NCBI RefSeq assembly: GCF_029601685.1
Contig: NZ_JARRIR010000013.1
Location: forward strand, 1 to 64,000
Origin: Metarhizobium sp017305935
GTDB taxonomy: Bacteria; Pseudomonadota; Alphaproteobacteria; Rhizobiales; Rhizobiaceae
Direction: 5' to 3'
DNA: 64,000 bases
In this document: positions 17,453-25,317 of the stretch, piece by piece
Numbering within the stretch: the first letter of the stretch is position 1
Layout of the letters: every line of letters starts with the position of its first letter
Notes under the pieces: model-generated
What the model was told of the DNA's origin: nothing
The model's database searches: none
What the model saw: the letters and a program-made list of their open reading frames with translations, nothing else
Program-made: the position numbers and the translations under genes

Positions 17453-17617
17453 ATGGCGAGCAAATTGGTCTGGGGAATCCTGCTAGGCGTGATAGTCGGC
17501 GCTGCGTTCGGTTACATTGGTGGCAACACGCCGATTGGGATCGCCATTTGCATCGCGGCCGGAGCTATCGCGGCAGGGATTTGGCATTCTCTTTCGACGA
17601 GGAATTCGGAGCGATAG
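17453..17617 (+). CDS. small glycine-rich membrane protein
   Basis: This 54-residue protein has two hydrophobic segments rich in Gly and Ala (about residues 5-24 and 28-46) separated by GGNTPIG, with a charged C-terminal tail (STRNSER). It looks like a small two-pass inner-membrane protein of the glycine-zipper kind common among stress-induced genes. TGGAG lies upstream of ATG 17453. The function is unknown. Its 3' end faces the broken SRPBCC gene. Confidence 0.5.
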   Translation: MASKLVWGILLGVIVGAAFGYIGGNTPIGIAICIAAGAIAAGIWHSLSTRNSER

Positions 17618-17650
17618 GATGAAACCCGCTGCCGAATCTATCATACGTAC

Positions 17651-18051
17651 CGTGATTGTCAGCCCTGTGCCTTCGGCAATCGTCTTCAGACGAAATTCAA
17701 CGAGGGATTCTCCCGCAGGATCGCACTCGACATCAATGCCATAGGGAATCCAGCGGAAACTGAAAAGGCTGGGCGCCTCCATCCGTTCGACGGTACAGAA
17801 GACAGTATTCGGTTCGGGTAGCCGTGTGGCCGTAGGCTCAAGCCCGAACGAAACCTGGCACTGGTTGACATACGCTTGGTCAAATCACCCTCGAACGTGC
17901 CGGTTATGGTCTGACCCGGAGCAAAAGGCTGCCCAAGCTTGACTCCGAACCATTGCGCGAACTCGGCAATGTCGGTGATGGCGTGCCAAACGCGCTCGAC
18001 CGGCGCGCGCAGCACGATGTCTTTCACGATGCGGTCGAATTCGCTCACCAC
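17651..18051 (-). pseudogene. SRPBCC/AHSA1-family protein, frameshifted and truncated
   Basis: Reading leftwards from GTG 18051 or 18048, after a GGAGG box, the product begins SEFDRIVKDIVLRAPVERVW and continues through AITDIAEFAQWFGVKLG to GTFEG near 17885. This is the first half of an AHSA1-type lipid- or ligand-binding fold. The rest is in another frame (PSLFSFRWIPYGIDVEC, ESLVEFRLKTIAEGTGLTIT) and then loses similarity near 17651 without the usual last helix. At least one frameshift and a 3' loss are present. Two strong palindromic operators lie upstream. Such genes usually follow an ArsR regulator, which is absent here. Confidence 0.7.
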
Positions 18052-18061
18052 GCCTCCTATA

Positions 18062-18081
18062 GTGCAATGATTTGGTTGCAC
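18062..18081. promoter_or_regulatory. 20-bp palindromic operator, proximal
   Basis: GTGCAA and TTGCAC form a perfect inverted repeat around 8 bases, 11 bases upstream of the SRPBCC GTG start. The same half-sites and spacing recur at 18099-18118, with 37 bp between centres (3.5 helical turns). This is the geometry expected of a dimeric repressor, most likely ArsR/SmtB type given the downstream gene family. Confidence 0.55.
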
Positions 18082-18098
18082 CATAACCAGGCGCCATT

Positions 18099-18118
18099 GT
18101 GCAATCAAATAGTTGCAC
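18099..18118. promoter_or_regulatory. 20-bp palindromic operator, distal
   Basis: This is the second perfect GTGCAA-N8-TTGCAC repeat, matching the one at 18062-18081. Its eight-base centre differs, so only the half-sites are conserved, which supports a protein-binding site over a simple duplication. Confidence 0.55.
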
Positions 18119-18475
18119 GTTGCCAGGCCGTGACCCAAACTCCGTGAGTTGACCGACGACTGCACGAGCTCTGGCTCGACGTCATCGGCGGCGATCCGGC
18201 GGAGATCAGCTTGGGTTCGGCCTTGGGTCTCGGTTCGCAAGCTCGTGCAACGGCAACCGTCGTCGTTGGTCTTTGAGAGAACCCAATCTCTCGCGATTCT
18301 GGGGTCGTCGCTCCCCGGCAATCTTGCCTTCGTGGCATGGCTCATCGACGGTTTAATCCGGGTGAGCCATGCGGTGCCAGCGGCGCTTGCAACGCGCTCT
18401 GCACCCGCAATGGTCGCTGAACGAGCATAGCCGAAGGACTGATCGCGGCTTTTGGCATCTTGTGATTTTTTATAT
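18119..18475. other. intergenic stretch with no supported gene
   Basis: Short frames exist on both strands (such as 18149-18430 on plus), but they lack ribosome binding sites and recognisable sequence. The last 40 bases become AT-rich as the promoter of the iron-transport genes begins. Confidence 0.4.
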
Positions 18476-18492
18476 TTTAGAATACTTCTAAA
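18476..18492 (+). promoter_or_regulatory. iron control element (ICE, Irr-box type)
   Basis: TTTAGAA-TAC-TTCTAAA is a perfect 7-3-7 palindrome and matches the ICE consensus TTTAGAANNNTTCTAAA bound by the haem-responsive regulator Irr in rhizobia. It lies in an AT-rich patch 93 bases upstream of the VIT-family gene. In related bacteria Irr represses iron storage or efflux genes such as mbfA under iron limitation, so induction by iron sufficiency is expected. That Irr is the regulator is inference from the motif. Confidence 0.75.
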
Positions 18493-18494
18493 GT

Positions 18495-18517
18495 AGGCAC
18501 ATCAACTCGATGTGCCT
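18495..18517 (+). repeat. perfect 9-bp inverted repeat next to the ICE box
   Basis: AGGCACATC and GATGTGCCT form a perfect 9-bp stem around AACTC, starting 2 bases after the ICE palindrome. It could be a second regulator site or a hairpin in the leader of the VIT-family mRNA. No T run follows, so it is not an obvious terminator. Confidence 0.45.
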
Positions 18518-18585
18518 CGGATGGCTCCCCCTTTGCGCGGCACCACCTCGGAACGAACAAGAGCCGACTGCTCGGAGCACCATTC

Positions 18586-19281
18586 ATGCGCGCCCTTCAC
18601 AAGGAAAATCATCTCATCGAGCGCATAGGCTGGCTCCGGGCCGCAGTGCTGGGGACTAATGACGGGTTGATCTCGACGTCGAGCCTGACCGTCGGAGTAG
18701 CCGCCGCCACCAACGCAACGCACGAGATCCTTCTGGCGGGTGTTGCCGGGCTCGTCGCCGGGGCGATGTCCATGGCGGCCGGCGAATATGTGTCGGTGAG
18801 CTCGCAGGCTGACACCGAAGAAGCCGACCTTGCGAAGGAAAGACACGAACTGGCGACGCAGCCAGAGGCCGAACTGATCGAACTTGCTGCGATCTATGAA
18901 CAGCGCGGCGTCACGCCGGAATTGGCGCGACAGGTCGCCGAACAGATGATGGCCAAGGATGCCCTCGAAGCCCATGCGCGGGATGAAATCGGGCTGGCGA
19001 GCCATGTGATGGCGAGACCCGTTCAGGCCGCGCTGACGTCGGCGGTCACGTTTGCGGCGGGCGCAGCTCTGCCGCTGATTGCCGCCTTGCTTGCGCCGGC
19101 GGGAACGGCCGCATGGACCGTATCTGTTGCTTGCCTCATCGGTCTTGCCATCCTCGGCGCAATCGGCGCCCGGGCTGGCGGTGCCAGCATCTGGAAGCCC
19201 ACCGCCAGGGTGGTGTTCTGGGGCGCCGTCGCGATGGCCTCGACCGCGTTGATCGGCTCTTTGATTGGCCGGGTGGTGTGA
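18586..19281 (+). CDS. VIT1/CCC1-family iron/manganese transporter
   Basis: This 231-residue inner-membrane protein has the VIT/CCC1 layout: an N-terminal segment with GTNDGLISTSSL and GAMSMAAGEYVSVSSQ, a cytosolic charged stretch (ADTEEADLAKERHEL, residues 67-140) that in the family binds metal, and C-terminal membrane helices (about 145-165, 170-190, 205-230). VIT/CCC1 proteins move Fe2+ or Mn2+ out of the cytosol. Unlike MbfA it has no ferritin-like domain. The ICE box upstream and the metal ATPase 2 bases downstream point to iron. Confidence 0.88.
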   Translation: MRALHKENHLIERIGWLRAAVLGTNDGLISTSSLTVGVAAATNATHEILLAGVAGLVAGAMSMAAGEYVSVSSQADTEEADLAKERHELATQPEAELIELAAIYEQRGVTPELARQVAEQMMAKDALEAHARDEIGLASHVMARPVQAALTSAVTFAAGAALPLIAALLAPAGTAAWTVSVACLIGLAILGAIGARAGGASIWKPTARVVFWGAVAMASTALIGSLIGRVV

Positions 19282-19283
19282 CG

Positions 19284-21263
19284 ATGAAGCGCGTATCGTT
19301 CGATTTCCAGACCGTCATGTCCGCAGTGGCAGTCCTCGGAATGATTCTCGCCACAATCGGGACCTGGCCACCGTTGGAAGGGCTTTCGGCTCTGCGATCT
19401 GCCGGTCTGGCGGTAGTCTATTTCGCCGGCGGGCTTCCAGCCACCGGGAGCGCCCTGACGGCGTTGTGGCGCGATCATATCCTCGACATCGATCTGCTGA
19501 TGGTCGTCGCGGCCGTGGCTGCGGCCATCGTCGGAGCACCGTTCGAAGGCGCCGTGTTGCTGACGCTCTTCAGCGTTTCGACCACACTCGAACATCAGGC
19601 TTTGGGGCGGGCACGCCGGGCTGTCGAGGCGCTGATGGCGCTCCGCCCCGAAACGGCTTTCCGCAAGGGCGAAGACGGCGTCACGGTGGAAATTCCTGCT
19701 GCGGAGCTTGCCGTCGGCGATGTGGTGGTGCTGCGCCCGGGCGCCCGTGTCCCGACCGACGGTGTGATCCTGCATGGCCGTGGCGGTATCGACGAGGCCA
19801 ACATCACCGGCGAGTCCATGCCGGTATCGAAGGAACCGGGCGACCAGGTCTTCGAGGCGACCGTGAATCTTGACGGGGTTCTCAATGTCACGGTCACCAG
19901 GACGGTCGGCGACAGCACGATCGCACGCATGATCCAACTCGTGACCGAGGCGCAGGAAGCAAAGGCACCCTCCGAGCGATTCAGCGCGTGGTTCGGCCAG
20001 CGCTATACCATCGGTGTTTTGCTGGGGGCTGCACTGGCCCTTGCGATTTTCTACTGGCTCGGCCGTGACTGGGAGCAGGCCCTCTACAAATCCGCAACGC
20101 TCCTGGTCGCCGCCAGTCCCTGCGCGATCGTCATTTCGGTCCCCGCGGCGATCTTGTCGGCGCTCTCCGCGGCGGCGCGTGGCGGCGTATTGTTCAAGGG
20201 GGGCGGCGCGCTCGAAACGCTCGCGGCCGTCGATAGCTTTGCCTTCGACAAGACCGGGACCTTGACCAACGGGCGGGCCGAGGTGACGCGCATTGTCGCC
20301 CTCGATGGCCAGGATCGCGCTTTCCTTTCACTCCTTGCCGGGCTGGAAGCTCAATCCGAGCATCATATCGCTGCCGCTATCCGTCGGGAGGCGCTGGTTC
20401 ACGGCATCGAGCCAGCAAAGGTCATCGACGTGACGTCGCATCCCAGCGCAGGTATCGCAGGCCGCGATGCGTCCGGCCCGATATGGGCCGGCAATGCCCG
20501 CTTCGCCGAGCGGGCGGGCGCTGCGCTGGATCATGTCGCATTCCGGGAACTCGCCGACAGCGCCCAGACCGTAATCTATCTGGGTCGAGGTTCGACTGTT
20601 CTCGGCGCCGTCAGCGTGGCGGACGAGGCAAGGGCCAGTTCCGCCCCGGCGCTGGCCGCACTGCGTGCCAGCGGCGTAAACCGCATCGTCATGATGACAG
20701 GCGACCGCAAGCCGGTGGCGTTGCGCATTGGCGCAGAGCTCGGCCTTGCACCCGATGAAGTTCACGCCGAGATGTTGCCTCAGGACAAGGTGCGTCAGGT
20801 CGCAGAGCTCGCACGCGGTGGCAAGGTCGCGTTCGTGGGCGATGGCGTGAACGATGCCGCTGCATTGGCCCGGGCCGATGTCGGCATCGCCATGGGAGCA
20901 GCCGGGTCGGACGTCGCGCTTCAGGCCGCTGACGTCGCCCTGCTGTCAGAGGATATGAAAAAGCTGGCTGATGCGCACCGGCTTGCACGTCGGACGGCCG
21001 CCATCATCCGACAGAATCTCGGGTTTGCGATCAGCGCGATGGTGCTGCTGGTGATGGGCAGCCTGTTCTTCGATCTGCCGCTTCCTCTGGCGGTGATTGG
21101 ACACGAGGGCGGCACTGTCCTGGTCGTGTTGAACGGCTTGCGTCTTTTGTCGGATAGGATCCGCACCGCTGAGGCGAATGCCCGCCTTCCCGGCCGATCT
21201 GTGATTCCAGATCGATCAGGCCGTTCATCGGGATCGCCAGCGACTTCGCCTGCCGAGCCATGA
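19284..21263 (+). CDS. P1B-4-type metal-exporting ATPase (SPC/HEGGT), likely Fe2+ or Co2+
   Basis: This 659-residue P-type ATPase has no N-terminal HMA domain. Key motifs are TGES in the actuator domain, SPC at residues 278-280 in the metal-binding helix, the phosphorylated Asp322 in DKTGT, TGD and GDGVNDA in the ATP domain, and HEGGT at 607-611 in the last helices. SPC plus HEGGT is the signature of subclass P1B-4, whose members (PfeT, FrvA, CtpD, CoaT) export Fe2+, Co2+ or Zn2+. ATG 19284 lies 2 bases after the VIT-family stop, so the genes are coupled. A longer in-frame start inside the VIT gene is unlikely. Confidence 0.9.
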   Translation: MKRVSFDFQTVMSAVAVLGMILATIGTWPPLEGLSALRSAGLAVVYFAGGLPATGSALTALWRDHILDIDLLMVVAAVAAAIVGAPFEGAVLLTLFSVSTTLEHQALGRARRAVEALMALRPETAFRKGEDGVTVEIPAAELAVGDVVVLRPGARVPTDGVILHGRGGIDEANITGESMPVSKEPGDQVFEATVNLDGVLNVTVTRTVGDSTIARMIQLVTEAQEAKAPSERFSAWFGQRYTIGVLLGAALALAIFYWLGRDWEQALYKSATLLVAASPCAIVISVPAAILSALSAAARGGVLFKGGGALETLAAVDSFAFDKTGTLTNGRAEVTRIVALDGQDRAFLSLLAGLEAQSEHHIAAAIRREALVHGIEPAKVIDVTSHPSAGIAGRDASGPIWAGNARFAERAGAALDHVAFRELADSAQTVIYLGRGSTVLGAVSVADEARASSAPALAALRASGVNRIVMMTGDRKPVALRIGAELGLAPDEVHAEMLPQDKVRQVAELARGGKVAFVGDGVNDAAALARADVGIAMGAAGSDVALQAADVALLSEDMKKLADAHRLARRTAAIIRQNLGFAISAMVLLVMGSLFFDLPLPLAVIGHEGGTVLVVLNGLRLLSDRIRTAEANARLPGRSVIPDRSGRSSGSPATSPAEP

Positions 21264-21474
21264 GTCAGGCTTCGTGCCGAGCCCTGGCCAACGGGTTCTT
21301 CCCATCCCCAAGATCCCAGGCGCGCCATGTCTCTGCAATCGAGGGGGCGGGCTGCCATCCGCGCGCGGGTCCATCCGACAAGCCGATCGAAAGCGATGCC
21401 GCAAGGCGACAGCACGGCGTCGGTATTCCTATCCCCGGTTCTTGCCTTTGGGCATCCGGCGTTGATGTCGACGA

Positions 21475-22803
21475 TCATTTGTCGATGAAAAATCCTGCTT
21501 CGAACCCGTCAATTCTGCCGCTTGCGGGAGATAGCAGTTCGATCCGCCCGTTTGTACCGCCAGCGATGGTTCGGGCAATGGCGAGCCCGAGACCCGCGCC
21601 CCGCACCAGGGCCTGACCGCGCTCGAACGGCTCGCTCAGCCGCGCAAGCACTTCGGCAGGCACGACCGGGCCCGCGTTCGCGACGCGCAAACAACGGTCT
21701 GCCGACAGCGCGACGGCGACCGGTTCGTCCCGCGCGCCATGCTTGAGGGCATTTTCGATCAGGTTTCGGGCAAGGATGGCGAAGGCATCGGCGTCGATGC
21801 TTGCGAACACCGGTGCATCCGGCAGCGTCAGGCCGATACGCCCTGCCGTATCGGCCTGCCCATCGAACTCGGCCACGACCATCCGAAGGATGGCGCCGAT
21901 TTCCACAGGCGCCTCGGCGAGAAGGCGGCCCCCCTCGGCTCTGGCCAGTTGCATGAGTTTTTCCGTCAGGCGAGAAAGACGCCGCAAGGCCGTCTGCATG
22001 TCCTCGGCGCGCTCGCGCGTGGCGCCGTCCGGGGCTTGTGCGATCATCCGCTGGGCCTGCGCCAGTGCCGCCGCCACCGGTGTACGCAGCTCATGGGCCG
22101 ATGTGGCCGCCAGGCTGCGTTCGGCCCGCAAAGTACGCGTCAACCGGTCCAGAAGGTGATTGACCGCTTTGGCGACGGGGCCGATCTCCGAAGGCAGGTC
22201 CTCCGCGGCGATGGGCGTCAGATCACCTTCGCCGCGTGCCTCGATCTGCGACCGGAAATTTCGCACCGGAGTCATGGACAGCCGCACGACGATCCAGATG
22301 CCGATCAATCCGAGCGGGGCGATCACGGCTAGCGGCAGGCTTAGCCCGAGCAACAACTGCCGGGCGGCCATCCGCCGATGCGACAGGGGCTCCGCGATCG
22401 TGACGGTCAGATTTCCCTGGAGCGCTGCGTCGGAGTACAGGCGGTGCGTTTGCGTCGAGGCAAAGCCCATCCCGGAAAATGGCGGGAACACAGCGAGGTC
22501 CGCGCTGTGCGATCGCAGCAGCACTTTGCCCGACGCATCGCGCACGACATAGGTGAAATACTCATCGTGCTGGCGGAGCGTCGCAACGCGCTGTTCGTTG
22601 TCGTCGGCATCGCGACAGATGATCTCGATCGCCGCGAGCGGCAGGATGCGTTGCGCCGTCTCTTCAAGGGCGCTGTCGAACACCTCGTCCATTTCGTGAC
22701 GAAGCATCTGCGCGGTCACGAGAGCGGCGCCGGCCCACAGCACGATCAACCCTAGCCCCAGCCACAGCGAGAGCCGCCATTGCAGGCTCCGGAGCCGCAT
22801 CAT
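21475..22803 (-). CDS. membrane sensor histidine kinase (QseC/TctE-like)
   Basis: This 442-residue kinase has two membrane helices (about 12-34 and 165-190) around a periplasmic sensor of about 130 residues, then a HAMP-like linker. The HisKA box is in SAHELRTPVAAAL, the N box NLIENALKHGA and the G box GAGLGLAIARTIAGG. ATG 22803 overlaps the stop of the response-regulator gene (ATGA), a coupled operon. The pair is divergent from the PepSY/cytochrome/flavin genes and probably controls them. The region 21264-21474 between this gene and the ATPase holds nothing else. Confidence 0.88.
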   Translation of the reverse strand: MMRLRSLQWRLSLWLGLGLIVLWAGAALVTAQMLRHEMDEVFDSALEETAQRILPLAAIEIICRDADDNEQRVATLRQHDEYFTYVVRDASGKVLLRSHSADLAVFPPFSGMGFASTQTHRLYSDAALQGNLTVTIAEPLSHRRMAARQLLLGLSLPLAVIAPLGLIGIWIVVRLSMTPVRNFRSQIEARGEGDLTPIAAEDLPSEIGPVAKAVNHLLDRLTRTLRAERSLAATSAHELRTPVAAALAQAQRMIAQAPDGATRERAEDMQTALRRLSRLTEKLMQLARAEGGRLLAEAPVEIGAILRMVVAEFDGQADTAGRIGLTLPDAPVFASIDADAFAILARNLIENALKHGARDEPVAVALSADRCLRVANAGPVVPAEVLARLSEPFERGQALVRGAGLGLAIARTIAGGTNGRIELLSPASGRIDGFEAGFFIDK

Positions 22804-23459
22804 CCTGCCGTTCCCAGACGATAGCCGATGCCCCGTACGGTATCGATCACGCCATGGCCGGGTTTTTTGCGCAGTCTGCTGACGTGAACCTCGATCGTAT
22901 TGCTCTCGACCTCGGCGCCAAAGGCATAGAGCCTGTCTTCGAGCTGCGTCTTGGTCATCGCGATGCCGGGCCGCTGAAGAAATGCCTCGAACAGCGCCCA
23001 TTCGCGTCCGGTAAGCTCCACCGGCCGAGCACCCCGCATCACGGTGCGGGCTGCGAGGTCGACGCGCAGGTCACTGATCTCGATCAGAGGGTTCGGATTG
23101 CCGCTGTACCGCCGCGCCACGGCGTTCAGCCGGGAGGAGAGCTCGGACAGATCGAAGGGCTTGATCAAATAGTCGTCGGCACCCGCGTCGAGGCCCGCAA
23201 TGCGATCGGAGATCTGGTCGAGCGCCGTCAGGATGATGACGGGCATCACGCTGCCCTCGGCTCGGAGCTTTTTGAGAAAGGCGATGCCCAATCCGTCGGG
23301 GAGCATCAGATCGAGCAGGATGAGATCGTATGCCGCGCTTTGGAGATGTGCGCGCGCTGCATCGAGCCGTGTCACCCAGTCCACCGAGTGGAGGGCGGCG
23401 ACCTGCTCGCGCACGGCCTTTCCGAGGATTGCATCGTCTTCGATCAGTAGAACTCTCAT
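22800..23459 (-). CDS. OmpR/QseB-type response regulator
   Basis: This 219-residue regulator has an N-terminal receiver (LLIEDDAILGKAV, phosphoacceptor Asp in LLDLMLPDG, Lys in DYLIKPFDL) and a C-terminal winged-helix DNA-binding domain (ELTGREWALFEAFLQRPG, EVHVSRLRKKPG, VRGIGYRL). Length and layout are normal. It is encoded just before its kinase and divergently from the PepSY gene at 23606, with 146 bp of shared promoter DNA between. Confidence 0.92.
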   Translation of the reverse strand: MRVLLIEDDAILGKAVREQVAALHSVDWVTRLDAARAHLQSAAYDLILLDLMLPDGLGIAFLKKLRAEGSVMPVIILTALDQISDRIAGLDAGADDYLIKPFDLSELSSRLNAVARRYSGNPNPLIEISDLRVDLAARTVMRGARPVELTGREWALFEAFLQRPGIAMTKTQLEDRLYAFGAEVESNTIEVHVSRLRKKPGHGVIDTVRGIGYRLGTAG

Positions 23460-23605
23460 CCCAGGGTCACCCGTCTCGCCATCCTCCTGCCTAGCGTCCG
23501 ATGCTGTCGGTTTGCTGAAGATCGGCCCATCGCCGCTTCAGGCGTTCGTCAGGAGAGCGTGCCATGGTTTCCCCCGAAAGCGCGTTGATCAGGAACAATG
23601 AAACG

Positions 23606-24001
23606 ATGAAACATTTGCTGGCCGCGATCCTCGCTCTGGCGTTCTCCGGTCCCGGTATCGCCAAGGCTGACGACGACGATTGCCATGTCTCGATGGATCG
23701 ATGGAAGCCGCGGGAAGCGGTCGAAACAATGGCCGCCGGTCAAGGCTGGACCGTTGCCAGGATCAAGATCGACGATGGCTGTTACGAAGTCCGGGGAACC
23801 GACCGGAACGGCTTGGCTTTCAAGGCCAAGATCGATCCGGAGACCCTCGAAATCGTCAAGTTCCGGCACAGGGACCGCGATGACGACCGTCACGGATCGA
23901 GGCGTCAGCAGCCGCCAGCCTCGGAGAACGATGCCGTAGGCGGGACATCCTCCAACACCCTGCTCGGGACGACCGTGCGGCCCAAAACCACCATCAAGTA
24001 G
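23606..24001 (+). CDS. secreted PepSY-domain protein
   Basis: This 131-residue protein has a signal peptide (MKHLLAAILALAFSGPGIAKA) and then a PepSY_2-type domain (DRWKPREAVETMAAGQGW, GCYEVRGTDRNGLAFKAKID, PETLEIVKF), with a charged, disordered tail. Such small periplasmic PepSY proteins often sit next to QseBC-like two-component systems and haem or flavin electron-transfer genes. ATG 23606 is chosen because the longer frame from 23564 puts extra residues before the signal peptide. It is the first gene of the redox operon. Confidence 0.8.
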   Translation: MKHLLAAILALAFSGPGIAKADDDDCHVSMDRWKPREAVETMAAGQGWTVARIKIDDGCYEVRGTDRNGLAFKAKIDPETLEIVKFRHRDRDDDRHGSRRQQPPASENDAVGGTSSNTLLGTTVRPKTTIK

Positions 24002-24055
24002 CAATCCCATCTCGCTGTCGCTCAAGCACTGCGACCGTCGCAAGGAGATCCCGCC

Positions 24056-24571
24056 ATGTCTCATGATCCGGCCCGTTATTCCAGAAGTATGATCGTCATC
24101 CACTGGCTGACGGCCCTGCTGATCCTCGGGGCCTGGCTGACCTCCACGGGAGGCCGCCATATGGCCGAAAACCCGCCCTTGCTGCATTTCTCGTTCGGGT
24201 TGGCCGTGCTCGTCCTGGTGCTTCCGCGCTTGATCCTGCGCCTTGTGGGCGGAACCCCGGACGCGCCGCAGTCCAATAGCCGTCTCGCCCTTGCCGCCAA
24301 AGCCGGACATGCGCTGCTGTATCTGTTCCTGATTGCCCTGCCGTTGAGCGGTTGGTACGCCGCCTCGCGCCTCGGTGTTCCCGTTTCCTTCTTCGGCTTC
24401 CAGCTTCCGGCGATCACCGAGCGGGTGCAGGGGAAACCGGGCCTGATCGCGGACATTCATGAGAATGCCGGCACGATCATCCTCTACCTCGCCGGACTGC
24501 ATGCCGCGGTGGCAGTCTGGCACCAGTACGTCCTGCGCGACGGGACGTTGCAGCGGATGTCACCTCGCTGA
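24056..24571 (+). CDS. cytochrome b561-family protein
   Basis: This 171-residue inner-membrane protein has four hydrophobic helices and the conserved haem-ligand histidines of the bacterial b561 family, in VIHWLTAL, LLHFSFGLA, GHALLYLF and LHAAVAVWHQY. It should carry two b haems and pass electrons across the membrane, for example from quinol to a periplasmic acceptor. It lies between the PepSY and DUF2271 genes, 54 bases after the former. Confidence 0.88.
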   Translation: MSHDPARYSRSMIVIHWLTALLILGAWLTSTGGRHMAENPPLLHFSFGLAVLVLVLPRLILRLVGGTPDAPQSNSRLALAAKAGHALLYLFLIALPLSGWYAASRLGVPVSFFGFQLPAITERVQGKPGLIADIHENAGTIILYLAGLHAAVAVWHQYVLRDGTLQRMSPR

Positions 24572-24837
24572 CGCAGCGGCAGAGACACGCGCTCGACCGG
24601 GGCGTGGCCGGTTGCCGTCTTGTTCAGTCCCCGGAGCTTTTGCGGTTGGCCTGCCGACAGGCCGGCCGCTCCTGCATCTGCTGCGGACCTGACCGTGTCC
24701 GATGCTTCCTGACGAAGTGCTGACGGAAAATCCCGGTGACCGTCAGGCAGCCCTCAGGCGTCTTCGCCACAGTGACGAGGACGGGTCGGCGCTCTGTGAC
24801 GACCCGGACACCGTTTCCTCGCAAAAGGCAAGCCGAC

Positions 24838-25305
24838 ATGAAATCGCTTCTCGCAGTTCTCGTCATGACAACCGCCCTCACGCTGCCCGGCCTCGCCATG
24901 GCCCGGCCGGTGACATTGACCACAACGCTGACCAACTATGGCGGCGACGGCGCGTATCTCGCGCTCTATGTCACCGATCCCCAGGGCAAATATGCTGGCA
25001 CGCTCTGGGTCGCTGGCGGAAAGTCCAAATATTACGAGCATCTATCGGGATGGTATCGCGCCACTGGCGGCCGCGCTGGTGTCGACGGCATTACCGGGGC
25101 CAGCGTCGGTGCGGGGCGCACGCTGGAGATCTCGCTCGACCTTGCCGATGCGCTTTTCGACGCGGGTTACATGCTGCATGCCGACGCTGCCGTGGAGGAT
25201 ATGCGTGACAGCCCCAACGAGGTGGCCGTTCCCCTGACCACTGCGGGCGCAAAGGCGTCTGTTCGCGGTCGACGCTACGTCTCGACAGTTGCCTACTCCT
25301 TCTAG
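24838..25305 (+). CDS. secreted DUF2271 protein with putative flavinylation site
   Basis: This 155-residue protein has a signal peptide cut after AMA (residue 22) and a DUF2271 domain (LTTTLTNYGGDGAYLALYVTD onward). Residues 83-89 read DGITGAS, matching the D..(S/T)GA(S/T) pattern that ApbE enzymes modify with FMN through a phosphoester bond on the last Ser/Thr, here Ser89. An ApbE gene lies two genes downstream. The protein is therefore a likely periplasmic FMN-carrying electron relay. ATG 24838 begins the signal peptide; the longer frame to 24736 does not. The gap 24572-24837 holds no other gene. Confidence 0.8.
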   Translation: MKSLLAVLVMTTALTLPGLAMARPVTLTTTLTNYGGDGAYLALYVTDPQGKYAGTLWVAGGKSKYYEHLSGWYRATGGRAGVDGITGASVGAGRTLEISLDLADALFDAGYMLHADAAVEDMRDSPNEVAVPLTTAGAKASVRGRRYVSTVAYSF

Positions 25306-25317
25306 GCGGTGGACGAC

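Noticed and set aside
18149..18430. 93-codon frame upstream of the VIT-family gene
   Set aside because: No ribosome binding site, no recognisable sequence and codon use unlike its neighbours.
19113..19283. Longer N terminus for the P1B-4 ATPase
   Set aside because: It would lie wholly inside the VIT gene in another frame and is Arg-rich without similarity; ATG 19284 is the normal start.
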